Notes under the pieces: generated by a model
The model's database searches: none
The model's input: only the letters and a program-made list of their open reading frames with translations
What the model was told of the DNA's origin: nothing
Translations under genes and position numbers: made by a program
From: Bufo bufo
Taxonomy: Eukaryota > Chordata > Amphibia > Anura > Bufonidae
Assembly: GCF_905171765.1 (NCBI RefSeq)
Contig: NC_053397.1
Location: forward strand, 114,469,295-114,533,294
Length of the DNA: 64,000 nucleotides
Direction of reading: 5' to 3'
Part shown: piece after piece, positions 11,365 through 22,480 of the stretch
How the letters are laid out: every line of letters starts with the position of its first letter
How positions within the stretch are numbered: position 1 is the stretch's first letter

Positions 11365-12165
11365 GAACGACAGTATGTATAGGGTGTATCTCACACGGCC
11401 TGAACCAGACTAGGCCTCAATTAAAGATTTCCTTGCACAAAATGGCTGTATTTCAAATGGCTGTATTAAAAATGTCTGAATCAAACCCCTGTATGTATAG
11501 GGGGGGATCTCACACACCCTCAATCAGTGTAGGCCTGAATTAAAGATTTATTTGCACAAAATGGCTATATTATAAATAGCTGTATTTCAAATGGCTGAAT
11601 CAAACCCCTGTATGTATAGGGGGGATCACACACACCCTGAATCAGTGTAGGCCTGAAGTAAATATATCTTTGCACAAAATGGCTGTATTTCAAATGGCTG
11701 TATTTCAAATGGCTGAATCAAACCCCTGTATGTATAGGGGGGATCACACACGCCCTGAATCAGTGTTGGCCTGAAGTAAATATATCTTTACACAAAATGG
11801 CTGTATTTCAAATGGCTGAATCAAACCACTGTATGTATAGGGGGGATCACACACGCCCTGAATCAGTGTAGGCCTGAAGTAAATATATCTTTGCACAAAA
11901 TGGCTGTATTTCAAATTGCTGTATTTCAAATGGCTGAATCAAACCCCTGTATGTATAGGGGGGATCACACACGCCCTGAATCAGTGTTGGCCTGAAGTAA
12001 ATATATCTTTGCACAAAATGGCTGTATTTCAAATGGCTGTTTTTCAAATGCCTAATTAAAACCCCTGTATGTAGAGGGGGTATCTCACAGGGCCTGAACC
12101 AGTGTAGGCCTGAATTCAATATTGGTGCACCAAATGGTCGTATTTAAAATCTTTGAATGTAACCC
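11365..12165. repeat. Minisatellite, about 118-bp unit, about seven copies
   Basis: CTGTATGTATAGGGGGGATC-type phrases recur at about 11371, 11490, 11609, 11726, 11830, 11948 and 12067, giving spacings of 104-119 bp. Within each unit CAAAATGGCTGTATTTCAAA repeats as a shorter sub-unit. It occupies the 5' leader position of hAT-1A, where copy B has quite different minisatellites. Confidence 0.9.
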
Positions 12166-12464
12166 AAATGTATTAAGGGTGTATCTCACAATGACATCTG
12201 CATCAAAGGCTGCCAACTAAATTGTTTGTGCCCAAATGAGTGTTTATTTAAAAACTGAATTTGACAGCAGTATATAAGCCTGTAATTTCACACGTGCTGA
12301 TGCTGCAAGGCCTGAAAATAGTGTTTTTTGTCAAAAGAGTGTGTTTTTCAAACCCCAGAAAATGATGGATGTATTTCTACCTTAAATTGCACACTGACTA
12401 ATCCAGATGTTGTAGTTTGCCCAAAAAGTCTTTTTTTGCAAACAGAATATGAAAGCTGTATATA

Positions 12465-12468
12465 TTAA
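12465..12468. repeat. TTAA target-site duplication of piggyBac-1, left copy
   Basis: Pairs with TTAA at 17787-17790. Confidence 0.9.
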
Positions 12469-12859
12469 CCACCTCAGCCCCTATAGCTTAAACACCCTTA
12501 AAGACCAGGCCACTTTTTACACTTCTGACCTACACTAATTTCACCGTTTATTGCTCGGTCATGCAACTTACCACCCAAATGAATTTTACCTCCTTTTCTT
12601 CTCACTAATAGAGCTTTCATTTGGTGGTATTTCATTGCTGCTGACATTTTTACTTTTTTTGTTATTAATCGATATTTAACGATTTTTTTGCAAAAAAATG
12701 ACATTTTTTACTTTCAGTTGTAAAATTTTGCAAAAAAAAAACGACATCCATATATAAATTTTGCTCTAAATTTATTGTTCTACATGTCTTTGATAAAAAA
12801 AAAATGTTTGGGTAAAAAAAAATGGTTTGGGTAAAAGTTATAGCGTTTACAAACTATGG

Positions 12860-13290
12860 TACAAAAATGTGAATTTCCGCTTTTTGAAGCAGCTCTGACT
12901 TTCTGAGCACCTGTCATGTTTCCTGAGGTTCTACAATGCCCAGACAGTACAAACACCCCACAAATTACCCAGTTTTGGAAAGTAGACACCCTAAGGTATT
13001 CGCTGATGGGCATAGTGAGTTCATAGAACTTTTTATTTTTTGTCACAAGTTAGCGGAAAATGATGAATTTTTATTTTTTTATTACAAAGTCTCATATTCC
13101 ACTAACTTGTGACAAAAAATAAAAAGTTCTATGAACTCACTATGCCCATCAGCGAATACCTTAGGGTGTCTACTTTCCAAAATGGGGTAATTTGTGGGGT
13201 GTTTGTACTGTCTGGGCATTGTAGAACCTCAGGAAACATGACAGGGGTCACTTGTGGGGTAGTTATACTGCCCTGGCATTCTAGGGGCCC
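12860..13290. repeat. Large imperfect palindrome, arms about 200 bp
   Basis: The sequence around 12860-13046 is the inverted copy of 13109-13290, with the axis near 13075. Phrases such as GACAAAAAATAAAAAGTTC and its complement flank the axis. It belongs to the noncoding left part of piggyBac-1. Confidence 0.85.
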
Positions 13291-13368
13291 ATATGTGTGG
13301 TAAGGAGTTTGAATTCAAAATCTGTAAAAAATGGCCGGTGAAATCCGAAAGGTGCTCTTTGGAATGTG

Positions 13369-13674
13369 GGCCCCTTTGCCCACCTAGGCTGCAAAAAAGT
13401 GTCACACATGTGGTATCTCCGTATTCAGGAGAAGTTGGGGAATGTGTTTTGGGGTGTCATTTTTCATATACCCATGCTGGGTGAGAGAAATATCTTGGCA
13501 AAAGACAACTTTTCCCATTTTTTTATACAAAGTTGGCATTTGACCAAGATATTTCTCTCACCCAGCATGGGTATATGTAAAATGACACCCCAAAACACAT
13601 TCCGCAACTTCTCCTAAGTACGGCGATACCACATGTGTGACACTTTTTTGCAGCCTAGATGCGCAAAGGGGCCC
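13369..13674. repeat. Second palindrome in piggyBac-1, arms about 130 bp
   Basis: GGGCCCCTTTGCCCACCTAGG-like sequence at the left mirrors GGGGCCC at the right, with CTCACCCAGCATGGGTATA and its complement nearer the axis (about 13520). The same palindrome is present in piggyBac-3 at about 24880-25185, so it is a family feature. Confidence 0.85.
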
Positions 13675-14888
13675 ACATTCCTTTTAGGAGGGCATTTTTA
13701 GACATTTGGATACCAGACTTCTTCTCACGCTTTGGGGCCCCTAAAATGCCAGGGCAGTATAAATACCCCACATGTGACCCCATTTTGGAAAGAAGACACC
13801 CCAAGGTATTCAATGAGGGGCATGGCGAGTTCCTAGAATTTTTTTTTTTGGCACAAGTTAGCGGAAATTAATTTTTTTTTTTTTTTTTCGCACAAAGTCT
13901 CCCTTTCCGCTAACTTGGGACAAAAATTTCAATCTTTCATGGACTCAATATGCCCCTCAGGGAATACCTTGGGGTGTCTTCTTTCCAAAATTGGGTCATT
14001 TGTGGGGTGTTTGTACTGCCCTGGCATTTGAGGGTCTCTGCAATCATTACATGTATGCCCAGCATTAGGAGTTTCTGCTATTCTTCTTATATTGAGCATA
14101 CGGGTAATGAGATCTTTTTTTTCCGTTCAGCCTCTGGGCTGAAAGAAAAAATGAACGGCACAGATTTCTTCATTCGCATCAATCAATGCGGATGAAAAAA
14201 TCTCTGCCAAAAAAAAAAAATGGAGGGGAAAGGCGTCTGCCAGGAAATAGGAGCTCCGCCCAACATCCATACCCACTTAGCTCGTATGCCCTGGCAAACC
14301 AGATTTCTCCATTCACATCAATCGATGTGAATGAATAAATCATTGCCGGGATTTTTAATTTTTTTTTATATACAAAGTGTTTGCCAAAGTATATGAACAC
14401 CGCCGCCTCCTCAGCTCATATGCCTCGGCAAACGTATCTTTTACTGCAGAGGAGAAATCTTGTCTTGCAGCGCCGCATACACCGACTTGCGTGTAATCTG
14501 ACAGCAGCGCAATGCTTCTGTCAGAATGCACATCAGTGCTGCAGCTAGTCGATCGGTTGGTCCACCTGGAAGGTAAAAAAAACAAAAGAAAAAAGAAAAA
14601 ACCAGGCCGCAACGCAATAAATTTATTAACTTTTGAACAGAACATATAAACTTTTTTAACTGAACGTTAACTTTTTTAGTTACCGGTAATTTTTTTTTTG
14701 TTTAGTTTTTTTTTACCTTTATAGAACAAACCTCTCCTTCCCCATGGGACAATGTGCAAAGTGCAAATCGCCCAAAGATGTGGCGAAGTACGTTATGCAC
14801 TTTATCCCAGGTGAAAGGAGAGGTTTGCAGCAGCTGTGAGAGAAAGGGCCCTAATAGCCCTGTGTGCCTGTCCTGTGAGATGCAATCC
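13675..14888. other. piggyBac-1 noncoding region downstream of the transposase
   Basis: AT-rich with poly-A/T runs and repeated phrases of the preceding palindromes (for example CCCCATTTTGGAAAG near 13780). No gene recognised. The run TTCATTCGCATCAATC and related copies near 14170 and 14300 are short internal duplications. Confidence 0.6.
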
Positions 14889-16841
14889 CTATGCTAGGTG
14901 TACCTGTGTGTGGTACTTCCGGAAACACTCTCCTAAGCATAGGGCAGGGTGGTCAGGACAGTCAGGACAGAAATAGCGGGTGTCACGCCTTATTCCACTC
15001 CTGCTACAGACACAACATTTTTTTCGGGGTGGCGGTTGGGTTGAGGTACCAGGAACGACACTGGGGAAATGTTGCTTGTGTAGACGGCTAACTACACTGG
15101 TGGTTGGGGCCACGGAACCTCCTGGATACAGGAGGTTCTCGATGATCTCTTCCTGAAATTTGAGGAAGGATCGTGTTCTCCCAGCCTTACTGTAGAGAAC
15201 AAAACTATTATACAGAGCCAATTGAATTAAATATACAGACACCTTCTTATACCAGCGTCTGGTGCGTCGGGAAACTAAATAGGGAGCCAACATCTGGTCA
15301 TTGAAGTCCACCCCTCCCATAAGCGCATTATAGTCGTGGACTGAGAGGGGCTTTTCAATGACACGGGTTGCCCTTTCAATTTGGATTGTCGTGTCTGCGT
15401 GAATGGAGGAGAGCATGTAAACGTCACGCTTGTCTCTCCATTTCACCGCGAGCAGTTCTTCGTTACACAAGGCAGCCCTCTCCCCCCTTGCAAGACGGGT
15501 GGTAACGAGCCGTTGGGGGAAGCCCACGCGACTAGTTCGCGCGGTGCCACAGGAGCAAATCTGTTCTAGAAACAAATGCCTAAAGAGGGCCACACTTGTG
15601 TAGAAATTGTCCACATAAAGATGGTACCCCTTGCCGAATAAGGGTGACACCAAGTCCCAGACTGTCTTCCCACTGCTCCCCAGATAGTCAGGGCAACCGA
15701 CCGGCTCCAGGGTCTGATCTTTTCCCTCATAGATCCGAAATTTGTGGGTATAGCCTGTGGCCCTTTCACAGAGCTTATACAATTTGACCCCATACCGGGC
15801 ACGCTTGCTTGGGATGTATTGTTTGAAGCCAAGGCGCCCGGTAAAATGTATTAGGGACTCGTCTACGCAGATGTTTTGCTCTGGGGTATACAAATCTGCA
15901 AATTTCTGGTTGAAATGGTCTATGAGGGGCCGAATTTTGTGGAGCCGGTCAAAAGCTGGGTGGCCTCTGGGACAGGAGGTGGTGTTGTCGCTAAAATGCA
16001 GGAAACGCAGGATGGTCTCAAATCGTGTCCTGGACATAGCAGCAGAGAACATGGGCATGTGATGAATTGGGTTCGTGGACCAATATGACCGCAATTCATG
16101 CTTTTTAGTTAGACCCATGTTGAGGAGAAGGCCCACAAAAATTTTAAGTTCGGAAACTTGGACTGGTTTCCACCGGAAAGGCTGGGCATAATAGCTTCCC
16201 GGGTTGGCGGTTATAAATTGTGTGGCATACCGATTTGTTTCTGCCACGACTAAGTCCAAGAGCTCCGCAGTCAAGAACAGCTCAAAAAATCCCAGGGCCA
16301 AACCGATCTGAGCAGTCTCAACCCGAACTCCAGACTGGGCGGTGAAAGGGGGAACTACTGGTGCTGCTGAAGTTGGTGACTGCCAATCAGGGTTTGCCAG
16401 CACCTCAGGGACTCTAGGGGCTCTACGGGCCTGTCTGTGCGGTGGCTGCGACAGGGTAACTACTGCACGTGCCACTGTACCAGCTTCAACTGCCCTTCTG
16501 GTGCTCGCTACTTCACCATGTTGTACAGCAGTGCTGGTACTAGGTCCAGGAAGGGCTGCGCTGCTGGTGTATGCCTCACCACGTGATCCGGCAGCGCCAG
16601 CCCCACTCTGCTGCTCTTGAAGCGGATCCTGCGCAACCTGTGGTCTAGCGACACGGGGCCGGGTACGCCTGGTTCTATCAGGGACCTCCACCTCCTCGTC
16701 CGAACTTTGGGTCAGAGAGCGACTGCTTTCTACAGGTTCATATTCTGACCCGCTAGATTCGTCAGATGAGGGTTCCCCCTCCTCATCCGACTGGGTCAGA
16801 ATCCTGTAGGCCTCTTCAGAAGAATACCCCCTGTTTGACAT
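14889..16841 (-). CDS. piggyBac transposase, intact 650-residue frame
   Basis: Performs precise cut-and-paste transposition at TTAA. The N-terminus is acidic and Ser/Glu-rich with a pattern usual for this family (MSNRGYSSEEAYRIL); the Arg-rich stretch RTRRTRPRVARP (57-68) may be basic DNA-binding. The DDE domain spans about 178-550, with Asp327 (CVDES), Asp411 (YVDNF) and Asp512 (GVDFND, with Asp515), spacing 84 and 101 and close to the classical piggyBac triad. The C-terminus (609-644) is a Cys/His cross-brace zinc finger: C609, C610, C612, C625, C628, C635, C639, H644. No stop or frameshift interrupts it. Start chosen at the first ATG preceding the acidic block. Activity is plausible but untested; a domesticated gene is less likely because both ends are present. 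Confidence 0.93.
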   Translation of the reverse strand: MSNRGYSSEEAYRILTQSDEEGEPSSDESSGSEYEPVESSRSLTQSSDEEVEVPDRTRRTRPRVARPQVAQDPLQEQQSGAGAAGSRGEAYTSSAALPGPSTSTAVQHGEVASTRRAVEAGTVARAVVTLSQPPHRQARRAPRVPEVLANPDWQSPTSAAPVVPPFTAQSGVRVETAQIGLALGFFELFLTAELLDLVVAETNRYATQFITANPGSYYAQPFRWKPVQVSELKIFVGLLLNMGLTKKHELRSYWSTNPIHHMPMFSAAMSRTRFETILRFLHFSDNTTSCPRGHPAFDRLHKIRPLIDHFNQKFADLYTPEQNICVDESLIHFTGRLGFKQYIPSKRARYGVKLYKLCERATGYTHKFRIYEGKDQTLEPVGCPDYLGSSGKTVWDLVSPLFGKGYHLYVDNFYTSVALFRHLFLEQICSCGTARTSRVGFPQRLVTTRLARGERAALCNEELLAVKWRDKRDVYMLSSIHADTTIQIERATRVIEKPLSVHDYNALMGGVDFNDQMLAPYLVSRRTRRWYKKVSVYLIQLALYNSFVLYSKAGRTRSFLKFQEEIIENLLYPGGSVAPTTSVVSRLHKQHFPSVVPGTSTQPPPRKKCCVCSRSGIRRDTRYFCPDCPDHPALCLGECFRKYHTQVHLA

Positions 16842-17485
16842 TTGGGCAACTAAATTTAGGGGTATTCCCTGAGACTACCCAAGAAAAAAAGCAAGCCTGT
16901 CTTACAAAGGGGAGGCTAGCGAAGTACCGGAGGCCGCTGCGGTTGATAAAAAATATCAAAACTGATTTTTTTTATCGCCGCAGTGCGTGTAAAGTGAATG
17001 TGCAGTGATCAAAAAAAATTAATTTTTTGTCACTGCGGTGGGGCGGGCGTGGGTGAACGCACGTGTGGGCGACCGATCAGGCCCGATCGGGCAAACACTG
17101 CGTTTTGGGTGGAGGGCGAGCTAAGGTGACACTAATACAATTATAGATCTGACTGTGATCAGTTTTGATCACTTACAGATACTATAAAAGTACAAATGCT
17201 GATTAGCGATACGCTAATCAGCGAATAAAAGTGACTGCGATGCGGTGCGGTGCGGTGGGCTGGGCGCTAACTGATCCCTAAACTACCTAACCAAGGGGCC
17301 TAAACTAATCCTAAAACCTAACAGCCAATACTAGTGAAAAGAAAAAGTGACAGTTTACACTGATCACTTTTTGTCTTTCACTAAGTGATTGACAGGGGGC
17401 GATCAAGGGGTTAATTTGGATGATGGGGGTGATGGAAGGTGATCTGGGGCTAAGGACAGTGTTTGGTGGGTACTCACAGTTCAGT
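16842..17485 (-). promoter_or_regulatory. piggyBac-1 5' leader and presumed promoter region
   Basis: Noncoding sequence upstream of the transposase, GC-rich around 17040-17110 with CGATCAGGCCCGATCG. The segment GCAGTGATCA...CACTGCGGTGGGGCGG (about 17000-17045) recurs at 24740-24778 in piggyBac-3. I see no clear TATA box. Confidence 0.45.
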
Positions 17486-17535
17486 CTGCTCCTCTGCTGG
17501 ATCCAACCGACGAAAAGGACCAGCAGAGGAGCAGA
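17486..17535. other. Hairpin 1 near the piggyBac-1 right end
   Basis: TCTGCTCCTCTGCTGG pairs with CCAGCAGAGGAGCAGA across a loop of about 19 bases. Confidence 0.75.
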
Positions 17536-17537
17536 GA

Positions 17538-17583
17538 AGCCATATAACAGATCATATTTACTAATATGATCTGTTATATGGCT
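17538..17583. other. Hairpin 2 near the piggyBac-1 right end, 20-bp perfect arms
   Basis: AGCCATATAACAGATCATAT (17538-17557) is exactly complementary to 17564-17583 with a 6-base loop. Confidence 0.85.
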
Positions 17584-17602
17584 TGTGATTCGGTTTTTAA
17601 AA

Positions 17603-17648
17603 AATCAGCAACCTGCCAGCAACGATCATTGGCTGGCAGGTTGCTGAT
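17603..17648. other. Hairpin 3 near the piggyBac-1 right end
   Basis: ATCAGCAACCTGCCAGC pairs with GCTGGCAGGTTGCTGAT across an 11-base loop. Three adjacent hairpins in 170 bp suggest a structured subterminal region. Confidence 0.8.
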
Positions 17649-17790
17649 GCAATACTCCTCGAACTGCATGCGCGGGCCGGCTGTGACCGAAATCTCGCGT
17701 CTCGCGAGAGGACGCGCCAGCGCGTCCAGGAGGAATGAATCAACCACCTCCAGGACGCGTCGCTGCGTTCGGCGGTCCGGAGGTGGTTAA

Positions 17791-18276
17791 ACTCGAATTA
17801 AACACTTGCAGATCTGGAAAATACGTTTTTTTTTTAAGAAAAAAAAGTGTGTTTTTAAAACCCCAGAAAATGATGGGTGTATTTCTACCTTAAATTGCAC
17901 ACTGACTAATCCAGATGTTGTAGTTTGCCCCAAAAAAATGGTGATTTGCAATGTCCCAAAAGCTCAGATGCAGTGCTGGTGCACTGAGCATGCATAAAAT
18001 GGCCGCCGCCACCCACCTAACCCACACAACTATTTATCTGTAGATCGCTGAGTTAGATTCTCTCCTATTCTGTCCCTGAAATCACAAGTCCAGCAACATC
18101 CTCTCCCTACATTTGTAACAGCAGAGTGACGTGCAGCGCTATGTGACTCAAGCTTATATAGAGCCTGGGTCACATGCTGCTCTGGCCAATCACAGCCATG
18201 CCATTAGTAGGCATGGCTGTGATGGCCTCTTGGGGCAAGTAGCATGACGCTTGTTGATTAGCTGCTGTGCAGCCTT
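17791..18276 (-). promoter_or_regulatory. hAT-1A 5' region with conserved promoter-like module
   Basis: Read on the minus strand, a hairpin of two 14-base arms (18189-18202 and 18210-18223, ATCACAGCCATGCC type) overlaps an inverted CCAAT box, followed about 30 bp downstream by TATATAAG (complement of 18153-18160). The same arrangement occurs in copy B at 40565-40635 with TATTTAAG. This is the expected side for transposase transcription. Copy A's module is now separated from the start codon by piggyBac-1, minisatellites and a MITE. Confidence 0.6.
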
Positions 18277-18280
18277 TTAA
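18277..18280. repeat. TTAA target-site duplication of piggyBac-2, left copy
   Basis: Pairs with 23637-23640. Joining the flanks gives CAGCCTTTTTAAAAAGCGCC, matching copy B (GCAGCCTTTCAAAAAGCGCC near 40680), which proves the insertion. Confidence 0.92.
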
Positions 18281-18338
18281 CCCCTTAAGGACTTAGGACG
18301 TACCGGTACGCCATGGGTTCCGAATCCTTAAGGACCCA

Positions 18339-18356
18339 TGACGTACCGGTACGTCA
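18339..18356. other. 18-bp palindrome shared with the related piggyBac
   Basis: TGACGTACCGGTACGTCA, identical to 2738-2755, here 58 bp inside the terminus; a near copy precedes it at about 18297-18313. Confidence 0.6.
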
Positions 18357-19009
18357 TGGCTTTAATTTGCTATTCCGGCGCCGCGGGGGTTAATTGGAAC
18401 GGGATTTTGGCTGAAATCATTCAGCCGGCATCCCGTAACAATGCAGGGGGGGGGGGGGGGGCCGTTGACCCCCCCGTATCGACGATCGCAGAAAACCGTA
18501 GGTCAATTCAGACCTGCGGTTTTCTGCGTTTCCGGTCTATTCGGGTGTCCTGTGACCCGATGAACCGGAAAAAGACTGCGATCGGTGGCGTAATTATACA
18601 CCACCTATCGCAGTCCGAGGATTTGGAGAGGCGGTGCTGGCCCTGGTGCTGAACACTGCTGTCCAGGGTGCTGATTGGTGCAGGGGAGAGAGGCGCAAGA
18701 TTCAAACTTCCTGCGCTCCTCTCTCCCCTCCTCTTCCTGTCCAGCACCCTGACCGTGCAGCACCATTCAGCACCAGCTCCTGCGTCCCCCTAATCGCCAT
18801 CCATCACCCTCCTGCACCCATCGCCACCCAGGTAGGTTAGGGTCAGTGAGGGAGAGGCACCGTTAGGAAGGGAAAGAAGGGAAAAGTTAGTTAGGGAAAA
18901 AAATAAATAATTTACACTAAACTTTCTTTGATCCATCTATCAGACCCCAGACCCCCCCCTGCCACTTGCCCCCCACCACAACCAGGACCGTACCGCGGCA
19001 ACGGTCCTC

Positions 19010-19484
19010 AAGCCCGATTGTATCGTCGACTACAATCGGTATATGGGAGGAGTTGATCTCTCTGATCAAGTCCTCAAGCCATATAATGCCATGCGCAAAA
19101 CCCGGGCATGGTACAAAAAAGTTGCGGTCTACTTGGTACAGGTTGCCATGTACAACTCTTTTGTACTATCCTGAAGCGCTGGCAGCACAGGGACATTCCT
19201 CCAGTTCTATGAGGCAGTCCTCAAAGACCTGATCTTTTCGGACCGGGAAAGAGCAGGCCGGAGTACTTTGGGAATTGGAGGCGCCCGGATCGTCCCTGGC
19301 CAACACTTTCCAGGTGTGGTCTCCCATACTGGAAAGAAGGGACGAACCCAAAAAAGATGCAGAGTGTGTCACAAGAGGGGGATACGGAAGGACACCACCA
19401 CTCAGTGTGAAACGTGCCCCGATCATCCGGGCCTCTGCGTTATCGATTGCTTCAGGGAATATCACACTTCCATGGAGTACAAAA
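19010..19484 (+). pseudogene. piggyBac-2 transposase, C-terminal fragment
   Basis: The frame at about 19025-19168 reads DYNRYMGGVDLSDQ, the region of the third catalytic Asp, followed by MRKTRAWYKKVAVYL and YNSFVL. A frameshift occurs near 19170. The next frame (to about 19479) reads GTKGRTQKRCRVCHKRG-type sequence ending in a Cys/His zinc finger with CETCPDHPGLCVIDCFREYH. The organisation matches residues 500-645 of the piggyBac-1 protein, but the sequences are clearly different families. Everything encoding the first two catalytic Asp residues is deleted. Confidence 0.88.
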
Positions 19485-19591
19485 TTTTTATAATCCCCAA
19501 CAGTCCACTAGAGAACATAAAAAACTATGGCTCTCAGACTTTGGAGACACGGAAACAATTTTTTTTCCCCAAAAAAATATTAGTTTTAGAG

Positions 19592-19732
19592 CAGGCATCC
19601 TCAAACTGCGGCCCTCCAGATGTTGTAAAACTATAACTCCCAGCATGCCCAGACAACCTACAGCCATCAGCAGGGCATGGTGGAAATTGTAGTTTTACAA
19701 CATCTGGAGGGCCGCAGTTTTTAGGATGCCTG
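19592..19732. mobile_element. Small hAT MITE hairpin inside piggyBac-2
   Basis: CAGGCATCCTCAAACTGCGG at the left is mirrored by CCGCAGTTTTTAGGATGCCTG at the right, with near-perfect arms of about 50 bp that include CCTCCAGATGTTG. This is the terminal motif of widespread vertebrate hAT MITEs. The flanks TTTTAGAG and CTTAGTGT are an imperfect 8-bp duplication. Confidence 0.8.
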
Positions 19733-19899
19733 CTTAGTGTCTCTAAAGTCTGAGAGCCATACATATTGGGCATCGTCGCGTGCGTAAAAGTCGTCGCTAT
19801 AAAAATAACTTTTGACCAAACGCCTCGGATGAACGGTGTTAAAAATATAAAATAAAAACGGTGCCAAAACACGCATTTTTGGGCAAAATTTTCATTTGA

Positions 19900-22480
19900 A
19901 TCCTTTTTGCCGGTAATAAAGCAAGGGTTAACAGCCAAACAAAACTCAATATTTATGGCCCTGATTCTATAGTTTGCAGAAACACCCCATATGTGGTCGT
20001 AAATGGCTATATAGCCGCACGGCAGGGCATAGAACGAAGGGAACTCCATACGGTTTCTGGAAGGCAGATTTTGATGGACAGTTTTTTTTTTGACACCATG
20101 TCCCATTAGAAGCCCCCCCTGATGTAGCCTAGACTAGAATCTCCAAAAAAGTGACCCCATCTATGAAACTACACCCCTCAAGGTATTCAAAAGTTACTTT
20201 ACAAACTAGGTGTTCCACAAAACTAAATAGCGAATGTAGAAACAATTTTAGATTTTTTTTTGTTACATTGCCTCAAAAAAGAGTAATATAGAGCAACCAA
20301 AAATCATATTTACCCCTAAAATAGTCCCAAAACAACAACCACCTTATCCCGTAGTTTCCTTGATGGGGTCACTTTTATGGAGTTTCTACTCTAGGGGTGC
20401 ATCAGGGGGCTTCAAAGGGTACATGGTGTAAATAAACCAGCCCAGCAAAATCTGCCTTCCAAAAACCATATGACGTTCCCCTTCTTCTATGTCCTGCCAT
20501 TTAGCCAAATAGTAGTTTACGACCACATATGGGGTGTTTCTGCAAACTACAGAATCAGGGCAACCCATTTTGAGTTTTGTTTGGCTGTTAACCCATTTTT
20601 TCCAGTAATAAAGTAAGGGTTAAAATGGAAAATTTTCCAAAAAATAGAAATTTCAAAATTGTTTCTCCATCTGCCATTAACTCTTATGGAACACCTAAAG
20701 GGTTAACAAAGTTTGTAAACACAGTTTTGAATACCTTGAGGGGTGTACTTTCTTAGATGGAGTCACTTTTTTGAAATTTCTATTCTAGGGGTGCAACAGG
20801 GGGCTTGAAATGGGACATGGTATAAACAAAACCAGTCCTGCAAAATCTGCCTTCCAAAACCCATATGGTGTTCCCCTCTTTCTACGTGCTCCCGTTTAGC
20901 CAAACAGCGGTTTACAACCACATATGGGGTGTTTTTGCAAACTACAGAATCAGGGCAACCCATTTTGAGTTTTGTTTGGCAGTTAACCCTTGTTTTACTC
21001 CTGGAAAAAATTGATTATATTGGAAAATTTTCCAAAAAATAGAAATGTCAAAATTGTTTCTCAATCTGCCATTAACTCTTGTGGACGACCTAAAGGGTTA
21101 ATACAGTTTGAAAAAACAGTTTTGAATACCTTGAGGGGTGTAGTTTTGGGAGGTTTCTATTATCTAAGTCTCACAATATGACTTCAAACCTGAACTGGTT
21201 TATAAAAAGTGGGATTTTGAAGATTTCTGAAAAATTTAAAAATTTGCTTCTAAACTTCTAAGCCTTGTAACATCCCCAAAAAATAAAATATCATTCCCAA
21301 AATGCTACAAACATGAAGTAGACATATGGGGAGTGTAAAGTCATCACAATTTTTGGGGGTATTACTATGTATTACAGAAGTAGAAAAACTGAAACTTTGA
21401 AATTTGCTAATTTTTCAAAATTTTTGGCAAAAATTGTATTTTTTTATGCAAAAAAATTTACTTTTTTGACCCAATTTTAGCAGTGTTATGAAGTACAATA
21501 TGTGACAGAAAAACAATCTCAGAACGGCCTGGGTAAGTCAAAGCGTTTTAAAGTTATGAGCACTTAAAGTGACACTGGTCAGATTTGCAAAAAATGGCCA
21601 AGTCCTTAAGCACCTGCCATCTGGGCCATTTGCCCCCTTCCTGACCAGGCCAAATTTTGCAAAACTGACATATCTCACTTTATGTGGTAATAACTTTGGA
21701 ACGCCTTTATTTATCCAAGTCATTCAGAGATTGTTTTCTCGTGACACATTGTACTTCATGATAGTCATAAATTTGAGTCAAAATATTTCACCTTTATTTA
21801 TGAAAAAAAAAAAATTTACCCAAAAATTTGAAAAATTCGCAATTTTCTAAATTTCAATTTCTCTGCTTTTAAAACAGAAAGTGATACCTCATAAAATATT
21901 TATTATTTAACATTCCCCATATGTCTACTTTATGTTGGCATCATTTTGGAAATGTCATTTTATTTTTTTAGGACGTTAGAAGGCTTAGAAGTTTAGAAGC
22001 AATTCTTCAAATTTTTAAGAAAATTTAAATAAATGACCCCATTGTAGAAACTACACCCCTCAAGGTATTCAAAACCGATTTTACAAACTTTGTTAACCCT
22101 TTAGGCGTTCCACAAGAATTAAAGGAAAATGGAGATCAAATTTTTAAATTTCACTTTTTTGGCAGATTTTCCATATTAATCTATTTTTTTCTTTAACACA
22201 TCGATGGTTAACAGCCAAACAAAACTCAATATTTATTACCCAGATTCTGCGGTTTACAGAAACACCCCACATGTGGTCATAAACTGCTGTATGGGCACAC
22301 GGCAGGGCACAGAAGAAAAGGAACTCCACATGGTTTTTAGATGCCATGTCCCATTTGAAGCCCCCTGATGCACCCTTACAGTAGAAACTCCCAAGAAGTG
22401 ACCCCATTTTGGAAACTAGGGGATAAGGTGCCAGTTTTATTAGTACTATTTTTTGGTACATAAGATTTTTTGATCATTCA
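19900..22480. repeat. Direct and inverted copies of one AT-rich piggyBac unit
   Basis: A unit of about 380 bp containing ACACCCCATATGTGG and GGTTAACAGCCAAACAAAA occurs forward near 19900-20200, inverted at about 20340-20600, inverted again at about 20750-21000, and forward at about 22050-22400. An axis of symmetry lies near 21600, where two copies of the subterminal phrase AAAGTGACACTGGTCAGATT/its complement face each other. This looks like rearrangement of the internal region rather than separate genes. Confidence 0.75.

Larger units (their letters stand above)
12469..17786 (-). mobile_element. piggyBac-1, complete element with intact transposase
   Basis: The ends CCACCTCAG (12469) and CCGGAGGTGG (to 17786) form a short inverted repeat bounded by TTAA on both sides. 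The 5.3 kb element carries one uninterrupted transposase gene on the minus strand (14889-16841). It was inserted into the hAT-1A leader: the phrase CCCCAGAAAATGATGG occurs on both sides (about 12355 and 17860), being a repeat of the host element. Both ends and the gene look complete, so this is the best candidate autonomous element in the window. Confidence 0.93.

Noticed and set aside
11744..12119. Repetitive minus-strand frames over the 118-bp minisatellite
   Set aside because: Tandem-repeat translation without domain features.
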